NCBI GenBank assembly: GCA_002270565.1
Contig: NQMI01000172.1
Coordinates: 1-64,000, forward strand
Reading direction: 5' to 3'
DNA: 64,000 bases
Source of the DNA: Stenocarpella maydis
Lineage: Eukaryota; Ascomycota; Sordariomycetes; Diaporthales; Diaporthaceae
Every line of letters starts with the position of its first letter. The stretch's first letter is position 1. The position numbers and the translations under genes are program-made. Shown here piece by piece: positions 9,438 to 21,216 of the stretch. The notes below the pieces were generated by a model. That model did no database searches. It had not been told where the DNA came from and saw only the letters and a list, made by a program, of their open reading frames with translations.

Positions 9438-12400
9438 TTATTGGGTTTTGTAAAACTTCTTGTAAACCAAGTGCAGCAGTAGGTTGACGTTCAGCTTCAG
9501 GTTCCCCTCGAATAGCGTCATGAACTGATGGCTCTCAAACTGCGCCTGCAGCAGGTCTTCGATGGGGACCAAGGCACTGGCGCCGGGGATCTGAATATGT
9601 CCCCTCGACCCTTCGATGGCGAACACTCCGACCTGGTCGCAAGAAATGGTGAGGTTGATCTTGTCCCAGTCACGGTCCGCTGTGCCTGTCCACTGAACCA
9701 GCACACCCTTATCCATGAGCTGCCGCGCGCTGTACTTGTACGAGCCGAACTTGGGTACACGGCCGCTCCGCTCAAGCTCTCGCTGGTGGTTGTACTGGCG
9801 GGTGAAGGGGAGCAGGAACTTCTTCTTGCTGTGGTGGGAATTAGCGACCGCCCATTATATACCTGTCATGTTTGGTGAGACTATGACTTACCCCTTGTTT
9901 TTCTGCAACGTCGACATGGCCTGTTCAATGTAGTCGTCATAGCTCTTGCGCTGCTGCTCGAGGTATTTGGCCTTCTCGTGCAGGTTGCCAAGGGTGAGTC
10001 GCACACCTTCCAGTTCCCGTTGCCTCTGGATTCTCCTCCTGCTCTTGGTACGGATGTCGAGCGCGATCGCGTTGAGCACGTCCTGGTATTGGTTATGCTT
10101 TGTGATCCGACCCATATGCTCGAGCGCCATGACATTTTGAAGTGCTGTCCGCTTGAGCTCATGGTAAGACATCCTCGTGACGTCGACCATGTTGGCGTCG
10201 GAATATGCACCTCTGGTGTTGTCGTTCCCGGCAAAGTCTTCGTGAAGTACCATCTCCCACTTGCGTTCATCCTCGGGCGTGATTGGCTTGACCAGGATCT
10301 CGAGAAGATGTGCGCCGCTTTGAACCCGTATAATGTACAAGACGCACCGCTTCGTCTCCATAAACAAAGCCTTGACCTCGGCCTCTGGGTCATCGACATC
10401 ATGCAGCTTTGGCGTGAGGAACATTTGGATATCGGATGAGCCCGTAGCTGTCATTTCGTTCTCGTTGTTCTTGGCACTACCAAGATCTTGCATGATCTCA
10501 CGGAGCACATCGTCACGGTTGGGGCAGATGAAAGGGAGCTCGCTAGCCACCAAGTTGTGAACGGCAAATATGTCGCTCATCTTGATGTAAAGCGTTGGCT
10601 TGTTCTTCGCGTATAAGTCGTTGAACTCATCAATGTCGAATGTGTTCTCCGCATCGGGGACAGAGATCAGCTCCCTCATGATGTGGGTCAGGCGCTCAAT
10701 GGAGTCTCCGATGAAAGCATTAAGCGGCTGGAGGTAGACGTTCTCTCCACCAAAGTGACGTCCAGAAGCGACCTGACCAAGCACCTTTGCGACCTCACTC
10801 AGATTGCGCTTTTGCAGGGGGCTCAGCTGCTTGTCAATAACACCGACATTTTCGGGCGAGGTCAGCGCGTTGTGAAGGTAAAACCGCCAGAACCAATGTG
10901 CGACCATCTGGAGCAGTTGTTGCTGTGGTTCGCGCTTGAAGTGTTGGCAGAGGAACTGGAACATTTGCTGACACAGGTATCGCATGCCGTATGGAAGTCG
11001 AGGCAGGAGATCTTCTAGGGCCAACAAGAACTGATCGCAAATCTCGCGCAGGTCACGGAGGTGGTCAATGAATAGTTCTCGGGTCTCCGGGTCTTTTATA
11101 GCCAGCTCCCTGGGAATGTCAAGCGGCCTCCTGCTGGGCTGGCCGGTCCGGAGCTCTTCATTGTTGATAGCAGAACGGTAGATCTGCATTGGGTCGCTCT
11201 CCAGATCCAGGGCTGGGTCTTCAATGATGTTGTCCCGAATCAAGGGTCCGAGCAGGTCTCTCAAGTATTTCCTATCACGGGGGGACCGGGTGTAGTTGCT
11301 GAGCAGTTTGGTCCAAAAGAAGTTGCCGCGGAGGTACTCTTGAACGGTGTTGCATGCCTCAATCTCCTCCTTTATCGAGCGTGCCATAAGCTTGAGGAGG
11401 TAGTACTCCTCTCGTCGCTTCTGAGCATACCCGAACAGTCCCATCATCAGAATCTCGATACGCTTGCATTCTTTCTCTGCGGTGCCTTGCTCTCGGATAC
11501 GCTTGAACAGGCGGGCCAGATACTGGGGCTGTGTCTGAAGGTTGAAGAACAGCTGCTGATACAAATCGAGCTTCTTTCGGGAGCTCTTGTTGAGGGCCTT
11601 GAGGTCGAACTGATTCGCCGTGGTCATGGAGCTATTCGCGAGGAGCGTGCCCGCGTGTCCACCGTAGTTGTGCTGATGCCGCACGACTTCATCTAGCGTG
11701 ATCTTGTTCTTGACGAGCAGCGCGATCTTGATGTCAAGCTGGTCGATGTATTGCTCAAGCATTTCGTTCTGCCTGACCTGCTGAACCACCGTCTTCCTCA
11801 TGCGCTCAAATTCTACCTCTTCGTGGAAGTCAAAGTCGCTGTCATTGAGAAGATGAACAAAGTTCTTGACCGCTCCAACTGGTGGGTTCTTGCCAGTCGT
11901 AAGGCTCTTGTACGCTTCGCCTTGGAGCTTTCCCCTTACGAAACTTTGAATCTTGACAACCTTCTGCATGTTCTCGTGGAAGTACCGTTTCTTCTCTTCA
12001 AACTTTGCCCGAACAATGAAGGCTTTAGCGGCGGCTTGAACCTCAATGATGGACTCTTCCTCATCCTCGAGCGCGCTGATCAGGAAGCCGACATTCTCCC
12101 TAAGCATCGCGGCCCGAATAAGTGACTGCAGCTCGACCACCGCATCCTCATGAGATTCGAGCTCCTGGAGCAAGGCCAGGTGCTTCGCGCGAGAGAGGTC
12201 CCCACGTATGCATGCTTGGAAATAGGTTATGGAGGGCGTTTGCTTCGCCAACTCTTCGCGGTCGTTGGCGATTCGCTGGCGTTGGAGCATGCCCCGAACG
12301 GCGGACTGGAGGTCGATTACTTCAAGCTCATGGTCACTCAGACCGTCGAGGAGCGCCGCAACATCCCGGCGGACAGCGCCCGCGCGGATGCATGCCTGCA

Positions 12401-14471
12401 ACGTCTCTATTGCTGATGAATGCTGGCTTAATTCTGATTTTGTTTCGTTGACGGCCATTCTCGCCTTTCTTCCGCGACAAGCAGCTTGGAGAGACTCCCA
12501 CTCCGGTGAGTACTGCTGGAGAGTCTCCCTCTGCACGGCGGCCTGCTTCCTAGTCAGCATTGCACGTGCGGCGGCCTGGAGGCCAGTGATGGCCTCGGCC
12601 TGTCTTGAGAGGAGTTCCTGGTCGTCGTCCAACCTGTTCCTCAGAAGCGCGCCACGGATAGCAGCCTGGAACCCAACGATAGGGCCAGCCATGCGAGCCG
12701 TCTCCTGCTTCTGGCGAACGATGTTCTGACGGGCGAGGTAGCCCATGAAGGCCGCCTGAACATCGCGAACAGGCCCGGACACCCGAGCAAGCTGAGCGCG
12801 GACGTCTCGTACCTCGCTACGGACTTTAGCAGCCCGTATCATGCTCTGCAACTCGAGTATGTGGCGCTCTGTATTTTTCCAGAGCCTGTCCGTCTGCACC
12901 TGTCTACGGCGGACAAGGAAGCCCCGGGCTGCGCTCTGGAGGTCCACGGCAAAGCGCCTCATCTGCAGTCTGTACCCGATGACCTGGCGGGTCCAGTCCC
13001 CGCGGATGCGCGACTGGAGGTCGACTAACCATTCCTCCGTGTCCCAGAGGCTTTGCATCACCTTGCCCAACCTCATCCGGCACACAGCGCCTCTTATTTG
13101 AGCCTGCAGTTCGAGGATGCTGTCTTCGTGTTCCGCGAGTTCCCGCTCAATTCTCTCCTCTTCAGTCTCCACTGGCTCCGGCGGAGCTGGCTCGCCAAAA
13201 TCGGCACCCATAGTACCGAAGCTGGGCATATTGACCCCGAGTTTATCCAGACCTTTCTGCATAGCTTCCAGTTCGTGGTGTTCAAACTCGAGCTGTCCGA
13301 CGAGGTTGCCGATTCGGAAGTCCACTATTCCTTTGCGGAAGAGTAGCCAACTTAAAGCGTGAATACAGTATATAACCTTTGGGATATTCTTCTTTTCGTA
13401 GAGATCGATCAGCTCGAACCTGAAGAGGTCTGGCAAGGCGACCTCGTCCAAGTAGCGAAAGAAGATGGCGATGTTGTCGGAGTGCCTGTACTGGAGTCGC
13501 TGGTGGCGAAATATCCTGAATCGCTTGTTGGGATTGAGTGCCTCCACTATCTCAGCGAGGGTGACGCCGTCTCGTAATGCCTCCTCAAGCTCGACGATGG
13601 GAGGAATGGGCCTGTGTATGATGTCCTCGATCCATTCCTTGGCTTCTCCGATATGACACAGATACTCGTAGGCTTGCAGGAACTGTCGTTGTTTGTCCAT
13701 CCAATTCCTGCCTTCCCATCCGTAGGCACTGCGCCGTTGCCCGGCGGGGCCCGAACCTGGTTCCTTCTGGAGCCTGCGACGGCCGCGTAGGCCGACCACC
13801 TCCTGCGCAGGAGACGTAATGGAGAACTCTTCTGCCTCAGCGGACTGGGCCAACTTGGACAGAGTGCGCAGCTGACTTGTGGAAGATCTCCCCAGGGTCA
13901 CGAGGTCGGGCGTAGCGAGCTGCGCGGCGTGGAGTTGGTGAAGAGGCACCAGTGGCGGAGGGAGGCCGGAACTCCCTGACAGGATACCATCAGAGCGCGG
14001 CATGACCATGGAATTTGGGCGGATGGTGGAAGCCCGGGGTCGGGATGGCGGGACCGGAGAAGTGGGCTCCTTTTCAAAATGTGCGAGCTTCCCGATATCG
14101 ATGGACTGGCCTCGGTCATGGCGGTACGGGTCGCGAGGAGGCGTGTTTGGGGCTGAGATGGGAGCCTGTGGCAAGGGCCTCAGCGACTGCCTCGCAGCGC
14201 TGTACACGTTGCCGGTGCTGGTCTGAGGGCGAGATTCGGGGCTCTTGGGCGAGGAAGGGAGCCCGCCATTGGCCTCGCTCTTGCCGCGCTTGTGGCCCAT
14301 GGATCCATAACCGCTAGATGCTGAAGACGACTGGGTGGTGGTGCGACTGAGATCGAACTGGCCGGAGGAGAAAGAGTAGCCCGAAGAAGCCGACGACGTG
14401 GTGGAGGGGTGGGGGTCGACTGGGTTGTCAGGTGTATATGTTTGCCGTAGAGGATGTGGTCGATACGACAT
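9438..14471 (-). CDS. rng2: IQGAP / Rng2-type Ras GTPase-activating-like scaffold
   Basis: Two exons on the minus strand, 14471-9892 and 9828-9438, give 1656 residues; the 63-bp intron has a GTAAGT donor and CAG acceptor. Order: Ser/Pro-rich N-terminus (1-250); calponin-homology domain (about 256-385, from NWMDKQRQFL); a long series of IQ-like repeats (about 445-860, units such as LQ-x2-IRG and LQ-x2-ARG) that should bind calmodulin or myosin light chain; a RasGAP-related domain (about 985-1180); and a RasGAP C-terminal domain finishing in the second exon (KKKFLLPFTRQ ... LVYKKFYKTQ). Proteins of this family organise the contractile actin ring at septation. The GAP domain has LRGN at residues 1047-1050, so Arg1048 sits where Ras GAPs place the arginine finger. 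Its 5' region is shared with the divergent IMP dehydrogenase gene. Confidence 0.95.
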
Positions 14472-14620
14472 GGTGTAGAGGCGTTATCAGCAGCGAGCGC
14501 GAGGTCGCTCGATTTTGGAGGCTGTTGGAATTCGAGACGGAGGAAAACATTAGAGACCTTGAGTCCTCCTCATTGGGGAATGCTGGTTCTGCCGGGGGAT
14601 CAGGGGACTGACTGTGCAGG

Positions 14621-14694
14621 CAGTCAGGCGGGCGGGCAGTCAGGCGGGCGGGCAGTCAGGCGGGCAGGCGGGCAGGCAGGCAGTTGTTGTTGCA
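14621..14694. repeat. 16-bp G-rich minisatellite
   Basis: Three tandem copies of CAGTCAGGCGGGCGGG (14621-14636, 14637-14652, and a third with one change at 14653-14668), then degenerate GGCAGGCAGG units. It lies 150-220 bp upstream of the IQGAP start. Its clustered GGG/GG runs could form G-quadruplexes. Confidence 0.8.
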
Positions 14695-15654
14695 AAGGAA
14701 TGACCCCAGGACCTGGTGTTGGTCAAGAGTGTGGATTAATGGGTGGAGTCGGAAGGGCTGCAAGTGTCGAGCCGGGCGTCGAGACGAAAGCAGACGAGAA
14801 AAGCTGGGACCAGGGCCAGCGGAAGCCAAGCAGCACAGTGCAGGGAGAGGCCGCAGCGGTCAAGACGCAAAGGGACTCGGGCGGCGGCGCGTATTATGAG
14901 ACATGAGGGCGCGCGCTGCGCAGGAAAAAGAGACGAGGTCGTGTAAAGTGATGATGGTCTGGTGGCAGAAGGGCAGGCAGCTCGACCGATCCGGCGATGG
15001 TAGGAAGCTGATGCTAGTGGAACAAGAGGAAACGGGTCGACGGCGACAGTATGTAGTCTCTCTGTCTACCTAGTCGGCATACACAGACAGGATTGGAGCA
15101 GAGAGGTCTCTCAACCAGCCACCAGCATTCGGTTCTCGGATCCTTGCCCAGTCACAGCGTCGCAGCACAAGGAAGAAAGGATGGTGCCGTGTGGAGAAAA
15201 GCAGGGGCGGGGTGGTTCGCTAGCCTTGTTTACGGTCTATGAGGTACGATGGTTGCTGCGGCAGCCGGAGGGCCCCCCAAAAAAAGGAAAGAAAGACGTC
15301 ACTTGAGATGGGTCAGGGCAGTTTTGGATCAACTTTAGATCGTCGATATGCAGACTATTGACAGGGAGAAGGGAAAAGGAAAGAAAAAAGAAGAGATCCA
15401 GAACCGCACACAATCGACAAGTCGTCGAGTACGGAGTAGACTCCATCATGCTTGCCAGCATTGAATTAGTACAGTTTGGGCCCACTGACTGGCTGGCTGC
15501 TGCTGCTCGAAGCTGAGGTGGCTGGGGATTGATTCGGGCAGGTAAGAGACTGACAGACCCACCCTGGGCACTGCTGCAGCTGCAGGGACCAAGCTACCTC
15601 GAACACGCAATGCCGAGAATGTGGTGCCATGTTGCTGACAAAGACATGCTAACC

Positions 15655-15692
15655 TATCGATAGACACATCCTATCGATAGACAGTATCGATA
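15655..15692. promoter_or_regulatory. cluster of three TATCGATA palindromes
   Basis: The perfect octamer palindrome occurs at 15655-15662, 15672-15679 and 15685-15692, with spacings of 17 and 13 bp between starts. It lies about 285-325 bp upstream of the IMP dehydrogenase ATG. A dense cluster of one palindrome suggests a binding site for a dimeric factor; no factor is assigned. Confidence 0.5.
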
Positions 15693-15977
15693 ACGCTGGT
15701 CCCACTACAAGGTGAGAAAGTGGGGTGGCCGAGTAGAGTTTTGGCAGAGAGCAGGGGTCCTCCTCTGGGAGGGGTGGGAAAAAAAATTGAATTTAATGTG
15801 CGTACATCACAGCCTCGCCTTGTTCATCCTTTGTTCTTCTCTTTCTTGGGAAACCCTCCCCGTCGAGAAGACAAGACAGTTGACAGCCCATCATCTCGTC
15901 CCCTTCTTGGCTAGCGTCCTGCTACAATCTTCACACTGAGGCTCCGGGACACACACGCATACCTGGCCGACATCATA

Positions 15978-17822
15978 ATGCCTACCTCAAACGGTGCCAC
16001 GCCCGTCAACGGCGTTTCCAAGGCCCTCGACTACGCAAAGGCCGAGGAGATCCTCAAGGAGTACAACAGCCGCGATGGGCTGGGCATTGAGGACCTCATG
16101 AATGCAAAGGTCCACGGAGGCCTGACCTACAACGACTTCCTCCTCTTGCCTGGCTACATTGGCTTCCCCGCCTCCGACGTCACCCTCGATGCCCCCATCA
16201 CAAGGCGCATCACCCTCAAGACGCCCTTTGTCTCCTCTCCCATGGACACTGTCACCGAGCACGAGATGGCCATCCACATGGCCCTGCAGGGCGGGGTTGG
16301 TGTCATCCACCACAACTGCTCTCCCGAGGCCCAGGCCGACATGGTCCGCAAGGTCAAGCGCTTCGAGAACGGTTTCATCAACGACCCCGTCCTGATCACA
16401 AAGGACACCACTGTTGGCGAGGCCAAGGCCCTCAAGGAGAAGTGGGGCTTTGGCGGTTTCCCCGTCACCGGTCAGTGCCTCCCTCCCGCTCAATCGCTCC
16501 GCAGTCTTCCTACCAGCTATCATGATTATAATCCCAATTATTTATAACTTTCGTTCCACCGTATTGACGGTCGCCGTCATGGGGAGAAACTTGTTTCAAT
16601 GACATTCCTGCTCTATCACATCCGCATCAGGCACAAGGCACAACCCCAACGCGCTGACTCATCGCTAACGTGTGCGGCTTCAGAAAATGGCAAGCTCGGT
16701 TCCAAGCTTCTGGGTATCGTCACCAACCGAGACCTGCAGTTCGAGGACGTCGATGACCAACCCGTCGCCAACGTCATGGTAACCGAGCTGATCACTGCCC
16801 CGGAGGGCGTGACTCTCGGCGAGGCCAACAACATTCTGGCAAAGTCCAAGAAGGGCAAGCTGCCCATCGTCGACAAGGATGGCAACCTGGTCTCCATGAT
16901 CTCCCGCTCCGATCTCCGCAAGAACCTCAACTTCCCCCTCGCCTCCAAGCTCCCTGACTCCAAGCAGCTGATTTGCGCTGCTGCCATCGGCACCCGTCCA
17001 GAGGACAAGGTCCGTCTCCGCGGGCTTGTGGACGCCGGCCTTGATATTGTCGTCCTCGACAGCAGTCAGGGGAACAGCATGTTCCAGATTGAGATGATCA
17101 AGTGGATCAAGAACGAGTTCCCTGATCTCGAGGTCATTGGCGGAAACGTCGTGACTCGTGAGCAGGCTGCTGCCCTCATTGCTGCTGGTGTCGACGGTCT
17201 TCGTATCGGTATGGGCAGCGGTTCCGCCTGCATCACACAGGAGGTCATGGCTGTCGGCCGTCCTCAGGCGACCGCGGTGTACAACGTCAGCTCCTTTGCC
17301 GCAAGGTTCGGCGTGCCCTGCATTGCCGACGGTGGCATCCAGAATGTTGGTCACATCGTCAAGGGTCTGGCGCTCGGCGCTTCCACCGTGATGATGGGCG
17401 GTCTCCTGGCCGGTACCACCGAGTCCCCTGGAACCTCGTTTGTTTCCCGAGAGGGCAAGCTGGTCAAGGCGTATCGTGGTATGGGCAGCATCGATGCCAT
17501 GCAGGACAAGAAGGCCGGCGGTGGTGGCGCTGACAGCCAGAAGAGCAACGCCGGAACGGCTCGCTACTTCTCCGAGGGTGACAGCGTGCTGGTGGCCCAG
17601 GGTGTAGCTGGCGCTGTCGCTCACCGTGGCTCCATCACAAAGTTTGTGCCTTACCTTGCCGCTGGCCTGAAGCACTCCATGCAGGATGCCGGCATCAAGA
17701 GCCTGCACGAGCTTCACCAGGGTGTCCAAGATAGTGTTGTACGCTTCGAGATCAGGACTGCAAGCGCCCAGCTTGAGGGTGGCGTCAACATGGAGTCCTA
17801 CGAGAAGAAGCTCTACGCCTGA
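15978..17822 (+). CDS. IMD: inosine-5'-monophosphate dehydrogenase
   Basis: Exons 15978-16470 and 16684-17822 give 543 residues, the normal IMPDH size. The enzyme oxidises IMP to XMP with NAD+, the rate-limiting step of guanine nucleotide synthesis, in the cytosol as a tetramer. Visible motifs: [15 protein letters not shown] near the N-terminus, [11 protein letters not shown], two CBS modules (about residues 130-245), VVLDSSQGN, the active-site loop [13 protein letters not shown] with catalytic Cys at about residue 347, and CIADGGIQ plus [12 protein letters not shown] for phosphate binding. The mobile flap is [15 protein letters not shown]. The single intron is long for this region (213 bp; GTCAGT donor, CTGAC/CTAAC branch candidates, TTCAG acceptor) and lies between the CBS-region exons. 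Start context is CATAATGCC. It is tail-to-tail with the J-protein gene. Confidence 0.97.
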
Positions 17823-18445
17823 GATTGAAATATGCGTCCAGGTCTCATCTAAATTGCATGGTTCTTACAGGAGTTGTGGCGTGCTGGACTTGGCTCGGTA
17901 CTGAAAAAAAAAATTGGGTATATCATGGGTTATATTGTGCATTGAGGGTCTCGTGGAGGGCAGCCAGGCTGGAGTGGTCTTGATTTGTGGAGCACCTAGC
18001 GTGAGGCTCCTGAAATTCAGCAAAGGAGGGCTTCATCATTTTTCAAGTAGACGCCTGGAATATCAGGAATTCGTCACCGGTGCCATTTGGTCCATCCGCT
18101 CCAGTGGATCTTGTCTCAGCTCAGGACGACCCGTTCCTGAATTAATCGACACAGAAGCCTGTTGACAGATGACTGGGTTCAGCGTGACTATATGCCCACC
18201 GTCTCGTAGTTGCAGGGGATCGATCAAGGAGCAGTTCACACTCCAATGCACCTTTTTGGGAATCATGACCACCCGGTGTGAGTGGCGTCCAAGTTAATTT
18301 CGGAGGGGTGTAATTATCAGGTAAATAGAAACACCGGATCCGTCTCATGTGTCTCATACAAACATCGCTCATGCAGCTATTGAGACATGAAGTGATATAT
18401 ACTGCACCACTCCGTATCATACAGGACAAGCCACCACCGAGGGTC
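17823..18445. other. convergent 3' intergenic region
   Basis: About 620 bp between two convergent stops. It includes a 9-bp A run near 17905. No gene is supported; probably two 3' UTRs. Confidence 0.5.
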
Positions 18446-21216
18446 TCATGGCAACACCAGCTCGTCCCTGCCCATGACTTCCCTCACCCTCTCCTGCCCC
18501 CGGAAAACGTACCTCACAAACAAGCATTTTGTCCTCGTGGGGCTCGGGTCCCAGAACCCAAGCAGCCTGCTCTTCCTCAGCCCCCCGGGGATGCACAGGG
18601 TCCCGTCGTCCTCCACGAGCGCCGCCAGCGCCACGGTCACGTCGGCGACCTCCTCCGGGGAGGCCCAGCTGGGGCCCAGGTGGATGGCAGGACCGGCAGC
18701 GGAGGCATAACTGCCGCCGGCGGTCGGCTGTGGCCCGGGGGCTGCTTCCCCCGGGGCGGGCGAGGGCGGGCGCCCGCCGAGGAGGACGCCGTACTTTGCG
18801 CTGAGGATCACGAGGCTGCCGCGCTCGCGCTGGGCGCGCTGGCGCCGCGTGACGGGCTCGGCGAGGAGGGTGACGAGGTCGTCGGCCTCGGCGCGGCGCG
18901 CGGCGATGAGCCTCTGGACGTCGAGGGAGCGCCGGCTCTTCTCCTCTTCGGACTTGGCGTCGGACCGGGCCAGGAATGCCCGGGCGTGGTCGAGCACGGC
19001 GAGGGCCAGGGTCGGCAGGAAGCCGACGAAGAGGAGGACCTCCGTGAGGAACCGGCGGGGGGAGGGCTCGTCTCGGAAGAGGAGCAAGGGGATGGTGAGG
19101 CTCTCTCTGTTCTTTCTCGCATGATACAACGACAGGACCACGCTGCCGCCGCCGCTGGTCACAGACAGCTCGAGGCCTGCTCTCGACGACTTGCCGACAT
19201 TCTTGAGCCCGCGTACGGCAAGGCGGCTGACTTCTGACCTGCCCACAGAGCGCACCCTGCCGAGCAAATTGTTCGGCCTGGGCGTGTACGCGGACAGTTC
19301 CGCTTCAAAGCGCAAGCCCTTCAGCCGGCTGGGAACCAGGCTTTGCTCCAGCTCATTAGGCGACGACAAGAGGTTCCTCCCAAACCTCAGATATCCGGCC
19401 ACTCCGCCGGTGGTTATTGCGCCAGAGATGGTCCATGAGCCCCCCCTGTCTGGGCCACCCACGCCGGCGCTATCATCGAGCCGTTGCAGGCCGCTGCCAG
19501 CTGGCTTCGTGAAGGCACGACCGGAGCGCAGCCCCAGGGTATCCTCAGAGAAGCGGCCGAATTTATATCCCACCTCAAGCGTGGGAGGGCTGAAGAAGCT
19601 GGGCAACCGCGCAAGCTGGCCCATGTAGCCAAGCCACCAAGACCCAGCCGAGTCCCTCTCGCGCGGCCCCCCGAGGGACTGGCCCGGCGAGGCAGAGGGC
19701 GTCCCGCTGTCCGCACAGGCAAACGCGGTGCCACCATTGCGGCCCCCAACGCGCCGGTGCAGGCCGAGCCCGAACCTCGGCCGGAGGCCTGCGCCGGGCC
19801 ACGCGCGGTTGACCGAGACGCTCGCCTCGGTGTGCAGCGGCTCGGCCGGCCTGGCGCGGCGGCCGGAGAGGCGCAGCACGTGAGAGGCGCGCGCGGTCAG
19901 GGACGCGGCGCTGGCGGCGTCGGTCTCGACCTCCAGCACGGCGTCCGGGAGAGTCCGCCTCAGCGCGGCGTCCGGGAGCCCGGCCTCGCGGAGGAAGAGC
20001 TCCTGGCGGAGCTTGAGGCTGGCGCCGGCGAAGAGGGAGAATGGTAGCCACCGCAGCTGGCGGTCTCTCGGGAGCATGTCGGAGTGGCGTTCTAGTTGGC
20101 GGGCTGCCGCGCGGGGGGGGGGGGAAGATGTGAGGGGTCCCACGCGTTCGTTGCGAATATCGTGGCTGAGGCGGCCACAGTGGGAGCGGTGCAATACAGC
20201 TCGCTTTTACCGTAGCTGGCTCCGGCCGGACGCGCCTCGCCGCTCAGCCTGTCCCGAACCTGCCGCAGCCTGGGCTGCAGTAGTTGTCTTGCGGCAGGAA
20301 AGTCGAATGTGGTAGTGTGGGTGACAGACAAAGTTCTCTGACCACCGCGCCGGGCGTGAGGTGGTCGGAGGCTGGGAGCGTGGAGGTGCCGCGCATCGAT
20401 GTGCACGCTGAGGTCTGCGAAGCGCGCCTGCTGCTGCCGTCGCAATGCTCGCACAAGTCGGGGGTCTGTCCGCCTGGCAGGTCGCATATTTCCGTCCGAG
20501 TCGTCTTCATCCTCCTCTCCGGATAGCGCGCTCTCCCCAAGCTCCTCGTCCCGTAACGATGCATCATAAGCGTCCCGGCTGTGCCTGCCACTCAGGGCTT
20601 CGAACGCAGCTTGGGCATGCCCGAGATACCGCTCAGCCAGGTCGCGGTACTGCGCTGGGATACCATCTGAGCGGAGGATGTCACAGAGCCGAAAGTAGGC
20701 CCGACAAATGTCCCTCTTGGAGACCTCGTCTGCCGGCGGGAGTGACAATATCTCGTAGTGCGAGCGACGCACCCTCTCCGGCCCAGACTGCCGCGTCGCG
20801 CCACCGGCACCACGATGCGACGCGGGAGGGGTGACGACGACGCCGCCGAAGCTCCCGGCTGCCGTCAGCGAGCCATCCTCCTGGCCCGTCTCCACCTCGG
20901 CGTCCGTCGTGATGAAAGATGCGCCGTCGTCGAATCCAAACTCATACTCCCTTCTGGTCGTGGCGAACTGGTCCGAGAGAGAGAAACGCGAGCCGACGGA
21001 GCGCAGGCTGGGGTTATAGCGGTTAGGATAGGCTTGGCTGGGCGCCTGCAGGTGCTGGTCATGGTCACGCTCAAATGCGGCCGATGAGCGAGCCGACGAT
21101 GTCGCGGAGCGGGATGGGTTGCGCGCTCGGACGCTGCCTGCGCGGCGGCTACCTGATCCCAGTCGGTCATGATGGAGTGCTGCCCTCTCGAGACATTGGC
21201 CGGTCCGAGCGAGCAA
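18446..21216 (-). CDS. DNAJC11-like J-domain protein with C-terminal DUF3395
   Basis: Two exons on the minus strand, 21216-20211 and 20103-18446, give about 887 residues. Exon 1 holds a Ser/Arg-rich N-terminus and a J-like domain (about residues 150-220: HYEILSLPPADEVSKRDI ... AFEALSGRHSRDAYD). The canonical HPD loop is replaced by SDG, so Hsp70 stimulation is doubtful. Exon 2 reads as a beta-rich, Arg/Gly-rich middle and a DUF3395 end (VILSAKYGVLLGG ... VADVTVALAALVEDDGTL). Metazoan DNAJC11 with this architecture associates with MICOS at mitochondrial cristae; that role is inferred here. The intron (20104-20210, 107 bp) has a GTAAAA donor, a CTCAC branch candidate and a long C run before CAG. 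Without it the two frames do not join. The first Met is the longest choice and not firmly fixed. Confidence 0.75.

Larger units (their letters stand above)
14472..15977. promoter_or_regulatory. 1.5-kb divergent promoter region of IQGAP and IMP dehydrogenase
   Basis: No gene is visible between the two divergent start codons. The region contains a G-rich minisatellite near the IQGAP start, a cluster of three TATCGATA octamers near 15655-15692, and a pyrimidine-rich tract (about 15820-15870) just upstream of the IMP dehydrogenase ATG, as is common in fungal promoters and leaders. Confidence 0.6.

Noticed and set aside
16680..17729. 349-codon minus-strand open frame
   Set aside because: It lies antisense to the IMP dehydrogenase exon and mirrors its codon structure; no motifs of its own.
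7285..17822. Purine gene cluster (permease plus IMP dehydrogenase)
   Set aside because: The two genes are separated by the unrelated 5-kb IQGAP gene and have separate promoters; their proximity may be chance.
18347..19237. 296-codon plus-strand open frame
   Set aside because: It lies antisense to the GC-rich DUF3395 exon, with low-complexity Arg/Gly/Ala composition typical of a shadow frame.
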